From Acinetobacter pseudolwoffii (GTDB lineage: Bacteria; Pseudomonadota; Gammaproteobacteria; Pseudomonadales; Moraxellaceae), in assembly GCF_002803605.1 (NCBI RefSeq), contig NZ_PHRG01000005.1, forward strand, positions 124,001-188,000: a stretch of DNA of 64,000 nt, in the 5' to 3' direction. Shown here in pieces: positions 35,738-45,400 of the stretch; position 1 is the first letter of the stretch, and each line of letters begins with the position of its first letter. The notes under the pieces are model-generated. The model did no database searches and had not been told where the DNA came from. It saw only the letters and a program-made list of their open reading frames with translations. The position numbers were made by a program, and so were the translations under genes.

Positions 35738-36439
35738 TTAGGCAACAGACACATTAAATAATGATCCGATCCACGCACTGAATAACATGGCGATAATTCC
35801 CCAGAGCATCACCCGAACTGCACCTCTCCAGACGCTCACTCCACCGGCATAGCTCGCCAGTGCACCCATCATCCCCAAACTTAAAACGCCAATCAGCATG
35901 ACGCCTTTATCCAGATAGTGTTCCGGTAGAATCATGATTGAAATTAAAGGAAATAATGAACCTACCGTAAATGCCATAGCCGAAGAAAATGCAGCGAGAA
36001 AGGGCTGAGCCGAGGTATGTGCTGAAATACCAATTTCATCCCGGGCATGGGCATCCAAGGCATTATGGTCGGTCAACTGTTCAGCGACCTGTTGTGCCAA
36101 AGCGGGTTCCAGACCTCGTTGTATATAAATCGTTTTGAGCTCATTTAATTCATGGGTGGGATGGCGTTGCAGTTCGCGCTCTTCCATGAGTAGATCATTG
36201 GTTTCAATATCTTGCTGGGATTTTACTGAAATATATTCACCGGCCGCCATTGATGCGGCGCCAGAAATCAATCCGGCAACACAGGTCACCAATAAAATTT
36301 CAGTGGATGCTCCACTGGCTGCGATACCCACCACCAGACTGGTGACCGAAATAATCCCGTCATTTGCCCCCAGTACAGCTGCACGAAGCCAGCCCGCACG
36401 TTCGATATAATGTTTTTCAAGATGGTATGAATGGCGCAC
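35738..36439 (-). CDS. VIT1/CCC1-family Fe/Mn transporter
   Basis: A 233-residue membrane protein of the VIT family, which moves Fe2+ or Mn2+ across membranes. The N-terminal signature is RAGWLRAAVLGANDGIISVT, followed by hydrophobic helices (SLVVGIAASGASTEILLVTC, GLISGAASMAAGEYISVKSQ) and a cytosolic metal-binding helix pair rich in Glu (around residues 75-130). Three more helices end the protein. The GTG start at 36439 has AGGG seven bases upstream; an ATG at 36463 would add eight residues without a comparable SD. A Fur-like palindrome overlaps the upstream region. Confidence 0.9.
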   Translation of the reverse strand: MRHSYHLEKHYIERAGWLRAAVLGANDGIISVTSLVVGIAASGASTEILLVTCVAGLISGAASMAAGEYISVKSQQDIETNDLLMEERELQRHPTHELNELKTIYIQRGLEPALAQQVAEQLTDHNALDAHARDEIGISAHTSAQPFLAAFSSAMAFTVGSLFPLISIMILPEHYLDKGVMLIGVLSLGMMGALASYAGGVSVWRGAVRVMLWGIIAMLFSAWIGSLFNVSVA

Positions 36440-36455
36440 AATGAAGCCCTTTTTT

Positions 36456-36472
36456 ATTATCATTATGATTAT
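36456..36472. promoter_or_regulatory. Possible Fur-like operator
   Basis: The 17-base sequence ATTATCATTATGATTAT contains the palindrome ATCAT-T-ATGAT and resembles the Fur box (GATAATGATAATCATTATC) in spacing and composition. It lies just upstream of the GTG start of the VIT-family transporter, where iron control would make sense. Sequence similarity only. Confidence 0.4.
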
Positions 36473-36716
36473 AGTAAATTTAAGTCATGTATAGATAGTA
36501 GGATTGAATCGATCTGAAAATTACCTTGAATGATCAGATCATAGTGCGCTTGGTTAAGTATTTTATCAATCCAAAATAAAACCGAGGTGAAATTCATTTA
36601 TTCAAAAGACCAGACGGACTTGATATATAATTGATATCCAAGGGATCAAACTTATTTAATAAAAACAATTATATAAAAATTATAGCTGAGTGAGCTGGTT
36701 TAAAAAGAGAATTATC

Positions 36717-37418
36717 ATGAAAGAAAAAAATGAGAGCCATAAATGTTTGGTGTGCGGCAAGCACTTTCTTCTGAAAGATCTTACTCCGATGGGAACGGTC
36801 AGAAAAGTCATTACTGAAGAGATTGGCAAGGATATTCCAGTCTGGACGCCGCAAGATTATATTTGTCAGACAGATCTAACCCGCTATCGCATGCAGTATG
36901 TACATTCATTATTAAGTTTGGAAAAGGGTGAGGTCACAGATCTTGAGTTTGAAGTGATTGATAGCATGCATCAGCATGAACTGATCACCAAAAATGTGGA
37001 AACGACCTTAGAGCAAAAGTGGACCTTGGGAGAAAGGCTCGCCGATAAAATTGCAACTTTTGGTGGAAGCTGGACCTTTTTGATTTGTTTTGCAATTTTC
37101 TTGGGTCTGTGGATTATGATAAATACTGTGGTGATGGTGACACGACCTGCTGATCCTTATCCATTTATTCTGTTGAATTTAATCCTTTCGTGTCTTGCGG
37201 CGATTCAAGCACCTATTATTATGATGAGCCAGAACAGACAGGAAGCAAAAGACCGCTTACGTTCGCAAAATGATTATCAGATTAATTTAAAAGCTGAACT
37301 GGAAATTCAGCATTTACATGAAAAACTCGATCATCTATTAATGCATCAATGGGAACGGTTGGCGCAAATACAGGAAATCCAGCTAGATTTACTCTCGGAA
37401 ATGAGCAAGAAGTATTGA
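36717..37418 (+). CDS. DUF1003 membrane protein with N-terminal zinc-ribbon-like CxxC
   Basis: A 233-residue protein. The N-terminus carries CLVCGKHFLLKDLTPMG, a possible zinc site with one CxxC visible. The DUF1003 region starts with LGERLADKIATFGGSWTFLI, has two transmembrane segments (ICFAIFLGLWIMINTVVMVT, FILLNLILSCLAAIQAPIIM) and the typical MMSQNRQEAKDRLRSQNDY. A coiled-coil tail follows (LKAELEIQHLHEKLDHLLMH). The ATG at 36717 has AGAGA upstream and is preferred over a GTG at 36690. Function of DUF1003 is unknown to me. Confidence 0.87.
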   Translation: MKEKNESHKCLVCGKHFLLKDLTPMGTVRKVITEEIGKDIPVWTPQDYICQTDLTRYRMQYVHSLLSLEKGEVTDLEFEVIDSMHQHELITKNVETTLEQKWTLGERLADKIATFGGSWTFLICFAIFLGLWIMINTVVMVTRPADPYPFILLNLILSCLAAIQAPIIMMSQNRQEAKDRLRSQNDYQINLKAELEIQHLHEKLDHLLMHQWERLAQIQEIQLDLLSEMSKKY

Positions 37419-37519
37419 AATGAAAAGCTGTGGTATTTCTCATATTTTATATGGATTGTAAATAAAGGATGATCGCATATCTTTAGCGAATAAATTTAGA
37501 TCAAAATTTGAGACACATT

Positions 37520-37542
37520 AAAAAGCCCACAATGCGTGGGCT
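37520..37542 (-). terminator. Terminator after coq7
   Basis: A seven-bp stem AGCCCAC / GTGGGCT with a five-base loop is followed on the minus strand by TTTTTAA. It lies 19 bases past the coq7 stop. Confidence 0.85.
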
Positions 37543-37560
37543 GAGATCGGATCGATCTTT

Positions 37561-38196
37561 TTAAATAAAATAACTGGTCTTGGTCATGAGTTTGGAAATA
37601 GCTGTCATGGTGATTTTGACCGGAGCAGGCAGATCTACACCGCCTGCCTTCAACGCTGTATCCCGATGATGCAGCTCATCTTCGTTCATCTGTTCCAGAA
37701 TACGGCGAGAACGCTCATCTTGCAGCGGCAACTGACTGATATGATGCTGCAAATGCATGCTCACCTGACGTTCAGTTTCTGCGACAAAACCCAGACTGTA
37801 TTTATCACCGGCAATTCCGGCCAGCGCGCCCATACCAAAGGACAGGCCGTACCAGACCGGATTGAGCAGACTGGTATGGCTATCCAGTTCTTTCAAGCGG
37901 TCTTCACACCAGGCCAGATGATCCTGCTCCTCAATCGCTGCCTGTTCCATTTCACGACGCACATTCGGAAGTTTTGCCGTCATGGCCTGACCATGATAGA
38001 GCGCCTGTGCACACACTTCACCACTATGATTGACCCGCATCAAACCTGCCACATGACGGGCATCGCTCACCGTCAATTGTGTTTCTACCGGTTGGGCTGG
38101 ATTTTCACGTTGTGCCGATGTCGTGCCCGGGACGAGACTGCGTAATGCCTGATCAAAAGAATGAATCAGCTTGTCGACACCTGTATATTGACGCAT
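37561..38196 (-). CDS. coq7: 3-demethoxyubiquinol 3-hydroxylase
   Basis: A 211-residue di-iron hydroxylase for the last hydroxylation step of ubiquinone synthesis. The di-iron ligands are in RVNHSGEVCAQALYHGQ, AAIEEQDHLAWCEDRLKEL, FVAETERQVSMHLQHHISQL and EQMNEDELHHRDTALKAGG, which give the repeated E and ExxH pattern. Bacteria carrying this Coq7 type usually lack the flavin enzyme UbiF for the same step. Length matches other bacterial Coq7 proteins. It starts three bases after the stop of the MFS transporter, so the two are probably cotranscribed. Confidence 0.96.
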   Translation of the reverse strand: MRQYTGVDKLIHSFDQALRSLVPGTTSAQRENPAQPVETQLTVSDARHVAGLMRVNHSGEVCAQALYHGQAMTAKLPNVRREMEQAAIEEQDHLAWCEDRLKELDSHTSLLNPVWYGLSFGMGALAGIAGDKYSLGFVAETERQVSMHLQHHISQLPLQDERSRRILEQMNEDELHHRDTALKAGGVDLPAPVKITMTAISKLMTKTSYFI

Positions 38197-38199
38197 GAA

Positions 38200-39519
38200 T
38201 TAATCCTCCAAGGGTGTTTTCGCGGTTTTGATCATGGGTTTGAGTCGGAAAAGCAGCCATAGGGTAAACAGGCCGCTCAACACTGCGGTAATACAAAAAA
38301 GTACTTTAAGATCAAGCTCTAAAATACTTAAAATAATAATCGAAAATATAGCAGAAGATACCATGAAAACGGCATTCAGAATGTTATTTGCTGCAACCAC
38401 ACGCGCACGATGTGAGCGGGGAGAATGCGCCTGCATCATGGCATAAAGCGGTACGATATAAAAACCGCCACTAATCCCGAGTAAGGTCACTGCCAGCATC
38501 ACATGGTAATAACTCCAGCCTTGCTGAAACACATCAGCCAGACCGATTAATTCACCGGTACGTGCTGGAACAAAGGCCAGACTCGCGGCCAGATATAGGG
38601 CAAAGATCACCAGACCGATTGCGCCAAAAGGCACCATCTTGATATTGACCTTGCTGCCGCCAATTTTACGGCATAAATATGAACCTAGCCCGATTCCGAC
38701 AGAAAAGAAAGTTAAGAGCAGGCTGGCAACATTTTCAGAGGCATGCAGATTTTGCAAGGTCAGTTGAGGGATTTGAGTCAGATAGGTTGCGCCGTAAAAC
38801 CAGTACCATGAGTTGCCCAATAAAATGGTAAAGACTAATGGCAAACCCTGGGCATATTTTAATGTTTGCAAGCTGGTACGGAAAAAATTCCAGTCAATTT
38901 GCAGTTCTGGCGCAGGGATATTCTGTTTGAGAATATAACGACTCGATCCATAACCAATCAGGGCGATCACAACGACTGTTAAACTGATCCAGATCAGATT
39001 ACCAGAAGATGCAGCAATGACCGCACCACCCAGAATCATACCGAATAAAATTGCCAGCGATGTTCCGGACTGAAACAGGGCATTGCCAGACATCAGCTCA
39101 TTGGGTTTTAGCACTTCCGGTAAAATGGCATATTTGATTGGGCCAAAGAAGGTGGACTGGGTTCCCATCAGGAACAAGGCAAATAACAGAATCCAGAGGT
39201 TGCCAAGCAGGAAACCCACCGTTCCCAACAACATAATCACAATTTCCAGAATCTTTAAATAGCGAATCAGCTGTGAACGTTCGTATTTATCGGCAATTTG
39301 TCCGGCGGTGGCTGAAAAAATAAAATAAGGCAGGATAAACAGCAAAGCAGCCAGATTATTCAAGGTGCTGATGCTGGCCGATTGTTGCTGAATCCAGCCG
39401 TAGGTGATGACTAGGAGTAACGCTTGTTTAAATACATTATCGTTTAATGCACCAAAAAACTGCGTCAGAAACATCGGTAAAAAGCGCCGAGAAGCTAACA
39501 AATGTTCATTTTTGTTCAT
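38200..39519 (-). CDS. MFS transporter, LplT-like (lysophospholipid transporter family)
   Basis: A 439-residue major facilitator protein with about 12 hydrophobic segments. The N-terminus FLPMFLTQFFGALNDNVFKQ is the signature of the LplT / MFS_1 group linked to lysophospholipid import, and QIADKYERSQLIRYLKILEI matches the conserved loop between helices 2 and 3. The ATQSTFFGPIKYAILPEVL-type segment (TQSTFFGPIKYAILPEVLKP) is also typical. There is no acyltransferase fusion (as in Aas). It lies upstream of coq7 on the same strand. Substrate is inferred from family only. Confidence 0.9.
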   Translation of the reverse strand: MNKNEHLLASRRFLPMFLTQFFGALNDNVFKQALLLVITYGWIQQQSASISTLNNLAALLFILPYFIFSATAGQIADKYERSQLIRYLKILEIVIMLLGTVGFLLGNLWILLFALFLMGTQSTFFGPIKYAILPEVLKPNELMSGNALFQSGTSLAILFGMILGGAVIAASSGNLIWISLTVVVIALIGYGSSRYILKQNIPAPELQIDWNFFRTSLQTLKYAQGLPLVFTILLGNSWYWFYGATYLTQIPQLTLQNLHASENVASLLLTFFSVGIGLGSYLCRKIGGSKVNIKMVPFGAIGLVIFALYLAASLAFVPARTGELIGLADVFQQGWSYYHVMLAVTLLGISGGFYIVPLYAMMQAHSPRSHRARVVAANNILNAVFMVSSAIFSIIILSILELDLKVLFCITAVLSGLFTLWLLFRLKPMIKTAKTPLED

Positions 39520-39693
39520 ATAGAGCGTGCTACATTAAGTTTTATTAAGAAATGTCAGTTATGCGTAAACATTGAGAAAAATCATGTAAGATACTTTCAG
39601 CCATGTAAAGGTAAAAACCAATCAATTAAGCTCTTTAGCTTATATTTTTCGGTCAAATAATCAATTAAAGAATGTATTCGTTTCGAGTTTGCC

Positions 39694-42450
39694 ATGCCTG
39701 CAAAGAAAAAATTTAAAAAAACGATGCTTCATCGCAGTATGGGGTCGCTTATACCACTTCAGAGTGGGACACAGCTGTGTATGAGCATTTTTTTTATGAT
39801 GTTATCCCATCAGAGCATGGCACAAACCGAACAGCCTGAAACACCTGTGGCCATTTCTCAGGCAGAAATGGTAGATGAACTGTCCAAAGAAGCGATGCGA
39901 CAGGGACTGGTCACATCTGAAAATGAAGCCACCGAAAAAATTGAAGAAGCGATACAGCCGGAAGCATCTGTCGACAGCATGTTGATGCTGGAGCAACAGC
40001 AAAATGCAGGCTCCGGTCTGGACGTATTTACACCGATCCAGTTCGATGATCTGGAAGAGCTGCCGATCCAGTCCATTGACCAGAACATGGCGAATGAAAT
40101 TTATCGTGAGGCCGAGCAAGCCAAGCAGGAAGCACAAAATTATCGCAATACCCAGACCGCTGAAACAGTCGTAGCAGATATCAGTCAGCAAGAGTTACTT
40201 GAAATCAATCAGGCACCTGTAAATGTCGACCAGTTGATGCAATCGATTCAGGCAGACAGCCAGATTATTGTACAAAATAATGAAGCCGGCATGACTTTGC
40301 CAGAAGTAACGGGGCCACTTGTTGCTGAAGATGAGAAACGTCCCAATATTTTTAAACGACTATTTTATAAAATCCGTCCGCCACGTCAGATCATGACCGC
40401 GAGAGTTCCGCGAATTAGTGCGGATGTGGTGATTATGAACGGCGAAGGTATTGCGCAAAGCAATGGTATGCTGAATCGTAGAGCTGAGCCTGAAGGCTAT
40501 CTGAATTTAAGAAATAATGTCAAAGCCAAACTGTCCAGTTTTACCCAGGAGTCTTTTGGCGACTTTAATTCCGCTTTGCCACAACTGCGAACCTTGTCCC
40601 GACAGGCGGCACAGGCAGTCGGTTATTACAATGCCCAGTTCAGGTTTGAAAAAATCTCTGATAGTCGCGTTCGGGTTTTTGTCACCCCGAATGAACCTGT
40701 GCTGATCACTACACAAAATCTGGAATTTAGCGGAGCGGGTGCGGAACAGCCGCAATTCCAGGTCATCAGTCTTTTGCCTGAGCAGGAAGAGGGCGATATT
40801 TTCAATCACGGCAATTATGAACAGACCAAACAACGGATTAATACTGCCGCCAATAACAACGGTTATTTTGATTCATACTGGCGCTTGCATGATGTCAAGA
40901 TTGCACAGCCACAAAATACGGCCGATGTAAATTTACGTTTCGAGACAGGCGAGCGTTACAAGTTGGGCAATGTCGAGTTTAGAATGAGTGATCCTGAAAA
41001 GGAATTTCCGCTGGATCGTGATGTACTCGAAAGTCTGGTCACCTGGAAAGATGGTGCAGACTATACCTTCTGGCGAGTGAATAGCCTGGCCAATAACCTG
41101 ACCAACTCGCGCTATTTTAACTATACCCTGGTGGATGCAATTCGCCCTGATCCGGTTGACAGGGAGCTGGAGCTGGCACCGGATATTCAAAGCCTGATAG
41201 AAGAACAGAAACTTTCTGAAGATCAGGCGACTGCGACACAGCCTGATCGCTCAGTGGCATCTGCTAAAGAAGTCACTCAAAATGTCGTCGATGAAGACCA
41301 GTTTGCCGGTAGCCGCGATCAGGAAAATCCAAATTTAAGAAGCTTGCGGGTCGAGCAGCAGACCAAAGAAAATGAGCAGGAGCGTTTAAAGGCACAAGCG
41401 CGGGAAGAGAAGAAAGTTCCAGTGATTGTGACTTTAAATGCAGACCGTTTAAACAGTGCTGAACTGGGTCTGGGTTATGGAACAGATACCAATATCCGTC
41501 TACGTGGTCAGTACCGCCGCGCCATTGTAAATAAGCGCGGACATTCTTTTGATGCCAACCTCGAGTTGTCCGGTATCCGGCAGTCCATCGATGGTCGTTA
41601 TAACATTCCTTATCACCATCCGCTGAATGATTATGTCAGTATTGTCGGTGGTTATGAGCGCGAAGAACGTGATGGCGTGGCTCAAGGTGAAGGTCTGCAA
41701 ATTGAATCGGCAGTGCTGGGTGTAGACCGGATTATTAAAAACCCGCTGGGTAACTGGCAGCGTACTTTTGGAGCGCGTTACCGTCTGGATCGCTTGAAGC
41801 AGAATGGTTCTGTTGATTTTAACCAGATTCCGGAAGCGTTTCGCTTTAATACCGAAGATGAACAGCAGTCGTTACTGGTCGGTTATGAAGTTTCACGTAC
41901 CGATACCGATCGTCGGGTCAATCCGACCAAGGGTTTCAAGCAGACCTACAAAGTCGAGCTGGGTAGTGAGGTGTTATTGTCTGATGCAGATATGGCGATT
42001 GTAAATGCAGGCTGGCGTTTTATCTATTCATTGGGTGAAAATGCAGATCATCAGTTTGTTGGACGTGCCGATGCCGGTTATATCTTCACTGAAGATTTTG
42101 CCAAAGTGCCGTATAACCTGAGATATTTCACCGGTGGTGACCAGAGCATTCGTGGTTTTGATTACAAGAGTCTTTCTCCGGAAATTGAAGGCTTTAAAGT
42201 CGGTGGTCAGGCCTTAGGGGTTGCTTCCTTAGAGTATAACTATCAGTTTAGGGAAGGCTGGCGTGCTGCGGTTTTTGCAGATGCCGGAAATGCTTATAAT
42301 AAAGAGTTCAGTAATCCGACCGAATATGGTGCGGGTGTGGGGATACGTTGGGCCTCACCGATTGGACCGATTCGTATCGATGTGGCGACTGGATTGTCTG
42401 ATGACAATCACCCAATTCGTCTGCATTTCTTTATTGGTTCGCAGTTATAA
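39694..42450 (+). CDS. tamA: TamA-like outer membrane protein with long N-terminal extension
   Basis: A 918-residue BamA/TamA superfamily protein. A signal peptide is likely up to SHQSMAQ near residue 44. A Gln/Glu/Ala-rich linker (about 45-215) follows and is not part of normal TamA (577 residues in E. coli). POTRA-type domains occupy about 225-480 (NNVKAKLSSFTQESFGDFNS, EQTKQRINTAANNNGYFDSY), then a polar insert (480-565), and a 16-strand barrel with RYFTGGDQSIRGFDYKSLSP and the C-terminal IGPIRIDVATGLSDDNHPIR. With TamB, it moves lipid or inserts outer-membrane proteins. It starts a tamA-tamB operon; tamB follows after 36 bases. Confidence 0.9.
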   Translation: MPAKKKFKKTMLHRSMGSLIPLQSGTQLCMSIFFMMLSHQSMAQTEQPETPVAISQAEMVDELSKEAMRQGLVTSENEATEKIEEAIQPEASVDSMLMLEQQQNAGSGLDVFTPIQFDDLEELPIQSIDQNMANEIYREAEQAKQEAQNYRNTQTAETVVADISQQELLEINQAPVNVDQLMQSIQADSQIIVQNNEAGMTLPEVTGPLVAEDEKRPNIFKRLFYKIRPPRQIMTARVPRISADVVIMNGEGIAQSNGMLNRRAEPEGYLNLRNNVKAKLSSFTQESFGDFNSALPQLRTLSRQAAQAVGYYNAQFRFEKISDSRVRVFVTPNEPVLITTQNLEFSGAGAEQPQFQVISLLPEQEEGDIFNHGNYEQTKQRINTAANNNGYFDSYWRLHDVKIAQPQNTADVNLRFETGERYKLGNVEFRMSDPEKEFPLDRDVLESLVTWKDGADYTFWRVNSLANNLTNSRYFNYTLVDAIRPDPVDRELELAPDIQSLIEEQKLSEDQATATQPDRSVASAKEVTQNVVDEDQFAGSRDQENPNLRSLRVEQQTKENEQERLKAQAREEKKVPVIVTLNADRLNSAELGLGYGTDTNIRLRGQYRRAIVNKRGHSFDANLELSGIRQSIDGRYNIPYHHPLNDYVSIVGGYEREERDGVAQGEGLQIESAVLGVDRIIKNPLGNWQRTFGARYRLDRLKQNGSVDFNQIPEAFRFNTEDEQQSLLVGYEVSRTDTDRRVNPTKGFKQTYKVELGSEVLLSDADMAIVNAGWRFIYSLGENADHQFVGRADAGYIFTEDFAKVPYNLRYFTGGDQSIRGFDYKSLSPEIEGFKVGGQALGVASLEYNYQFREGWRAAVFADAGNAYNKEFSNPTEYGAGVGIRWASPIGPIRIDVATGLSDDNHPIRLHFFIGSQL

Positions 42451-42486
42451 AACATCATTTTTTTAAAATAGTTATTTGGGTACATC

Positions 42487-45400
42487 ATGGTCGAGAACCA
42501 ACCACAGCCAGAACAACAACCACAAGATAGCGTTGTGCCGAAAAAGCGCCGTATATTGAGAAGTATCCTGTTGTCGGTACTTTTCTCACTCATTTTCCTG
42601 CTCTCTGTGCTGGCGCTGCTGTTTTCGACCAATCAGGGCAGTAAGTTCCTGCTAGATCAGGTATTACAACGCCAGCAAATTATTCATTATGAATATGAAG
42701 GCGGAAATTTATGGCGTGGAATTATTCTTAAAAATGTGCTGGTCAGCCTGAAACCGGTCGATGTCAAAATTGATCGTGCTGATGTAAAACTGGGCTGGCG
42801 GGCGATCATCAAAAAAGAAATTCATCTGAATGAAGCAGATGTCCGTAACCTGCAAATTATTAATAAAACTCCGTCTAGCAGCGAACCTTTCAAGTTCAAT
42901 GCCATCCGTTTGCCTTTTGTGCTGCGCGTCGATCATCTGCTGCTTGATCATCTGGTGATTAAAACCCAAACCACGGCAGTTGATTTTTATAATATCGAAT
43001 TAAATGATGCGCTCTGGTCTGGTACCGAATTAAACTTTGAAGATTCCCGCATGGATATGGGTTATCTCTCGGTGCGTGAAGCGACGGGTAAAATGCAGTT
43101 TGAAGGCAAATATCCACTGGATGCCCGCGCAATCGTCAATCTGCCTTCTTTAAGAGACAGCTTGAATATTCATGATATTCAGGTTCGGGCGCGTGGCACG
43201 CTGGATACGATTCAGGCAGGCGTAGCGACCAATACACCCGATTTATTAACCGGTTGGGCCATCGTACATCCAATGCGGCCCCAGGTGCCGATGCGTGGCG
43301 AGTTAAAATTTAAGGATTATAACTGGCCGATTCTGACTGAGCAGAAACTGTTTACGAAAGACGGGATTGCCGAGTTCAATGGAGATATCGATCGTCTGGA
43401 CTTGAACGTCCGTACCGACCTGATCGGTGAAAATATTCCACAAGGCCAGTATAACGCGGTGATGTATACCGATCTGGTCAATCAGCTCAATATTACCGAT
43501 CTGAATGGCCAGCTGATGAAAGGTGCGGTTAGCCTTGCCGGGACAGTGGGCTGGAACGAACAGGTAAGCTGGGATCTGAACGGACGATTAAACGGAATTG
43601 ATCCTAAGCATGAACGTATCCCGCAAGTCGTACAAGACTTTTTACCACCTAGCCTGGATGGCAATATTGCCTCAAAAGGCAATCTGGAAAATGGCCTGCA
43701 TCTGACGGCGCTGGTAGATTTTGACCGTTATGAAACTTGGAATATCAAACTGGATCAGAATCCGGTTAAAGACAATAAAGCACAACCGATTCTTCTGGAT
43801 GTTGCCTGGCAAAATATCGACCGCGCCGTACCCTATGTCGGCTGGCTCAGCAGTCAGTCTGGCGATGTGAAACTGGCACTGGTCGAAGGCCAGCAGAATA
43901 TTCATGTGGCAACCAAAGTCGAACAGCACGAACAAGGTCTTCTGCCAGCAGGCATGTATCAGGCCAAACTGGATCTGAAAAATAATATTCTAAATGTGCC
44001 GAGCTTCAATTATAGCGCCAATGCACAGGCAGGTAGCTTAAGCGGTCATGCGCGAATTGAACTGCCACAAGAAAAACGCCAGTTGAAATGGACTGCATTA
44101 TTAAACGCCAAGGACTTAAATACCCGAAGTCTGGCTGCGGCTTCACCGATAGACCGTTTAAATGGCCAGATCAAGGCCAATGGCTATGCACAACCCAATC
44201 AGCAGATTATTAAACTGTCTAATGTAGACCTGACTGGGCGCCTGGCAGAACAGAACGAAACAGTACGTCTGACCGGTAACAGTACCATTGCTTTATTATT
44301 CCATAATGAAAAAGCCGGCGGTGGTTTTAGAGGCTATGCAGTCAATTATGATGGGGCTTTAAATGCCAGTCAGTTGCAAGCCAGTCAGGGAATCCTGAAA
44401 CTGCGTGTTTCAGGTACACCAGAAGTATTGAGAGTCAATGAATTGCGTCATGATGGTATCGCTGGCAAGATTAATGCCAATGGTCTGGTGAATCTGGCAA
44501 ATGGTATTGGCTGGGATATTAACGCTTCATTAATCCGCTTTAAGCCGCAATATTTTAATGCCAACCTGAAAGGCGAGTTGTCGGGCAATGTAAAAACCCA
44601 AGGGGTTTGGTCAGATGCCTTAAAACGCATTCAGATCCAGCGTTTGAATCTGGCCGGTATGTTAAATAACAAGCCGGTACGAGGCACAGGTAATTTATCA
44701 GTCATTATTAATTCAAATCAGCGTGGTTTTGTCCCAGAGCAGTTTGAAGCCAATAACCTGTTCCTGTCTTATGCCAGCAACCAGATTCAGGCCACTGGCA
44801 ATGCGCAGAATCTGCAACTCAAAGTCAACGCACCAGCATTGTATGAGTTATATCCGGGCTTAAGAGGTCGTGCACAGGGCTATATCAATATGCAGGCGCA
44901 GCCACGTTTGCAGGCTTCGGCAAATCTTTCGATTGATAATTTTGCCTTTAAAAACCTGATGAGTGTGCAAAAAATTCGTGTCCGCGGACAGTTGCCAACA
45001 TCGCAAAGCACACCAACTTTATTGACCGCGACAATGGATCGCTTGCGTAGCGGTTCACGGGAAATTGTACGCGGGGAAATATCACTTGCCGGTACTCGTG
45101 CGGCGCATATCCTTAAAGTTCAGGCAGAAAATAAACTGTCAAAATTCTTTGTGCAGCTGGCCGGTGGCTTTAATGCACAAAATAACTGGCTGGGTCAGAT
45201 TCAAAAAGGTGATTTTGACTCTTTGCGTGCTCATTTAGTACAGCGTCAAAATGCGGCAGTGATTTATAATGCGGCCCAGTCTGATCTGTTTGTCGGTGCA
45301 CATTGCTGGATGAGTCAGCAAAGCCAGTTGTGTTTTGATCAACCGATTCGGGTCAATAAAACCCGTGGCAGCGTATCCTTTGTGACCCAAAACCTGGATC

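Noticed and set aside
39802-40191. 129-residue minus-strand ORF with hydrophobic and aromatic stretches
   Set aside because: Antisense to the Gln/Glu-rich extension of TamA; low-complexity codons produce the open frame.
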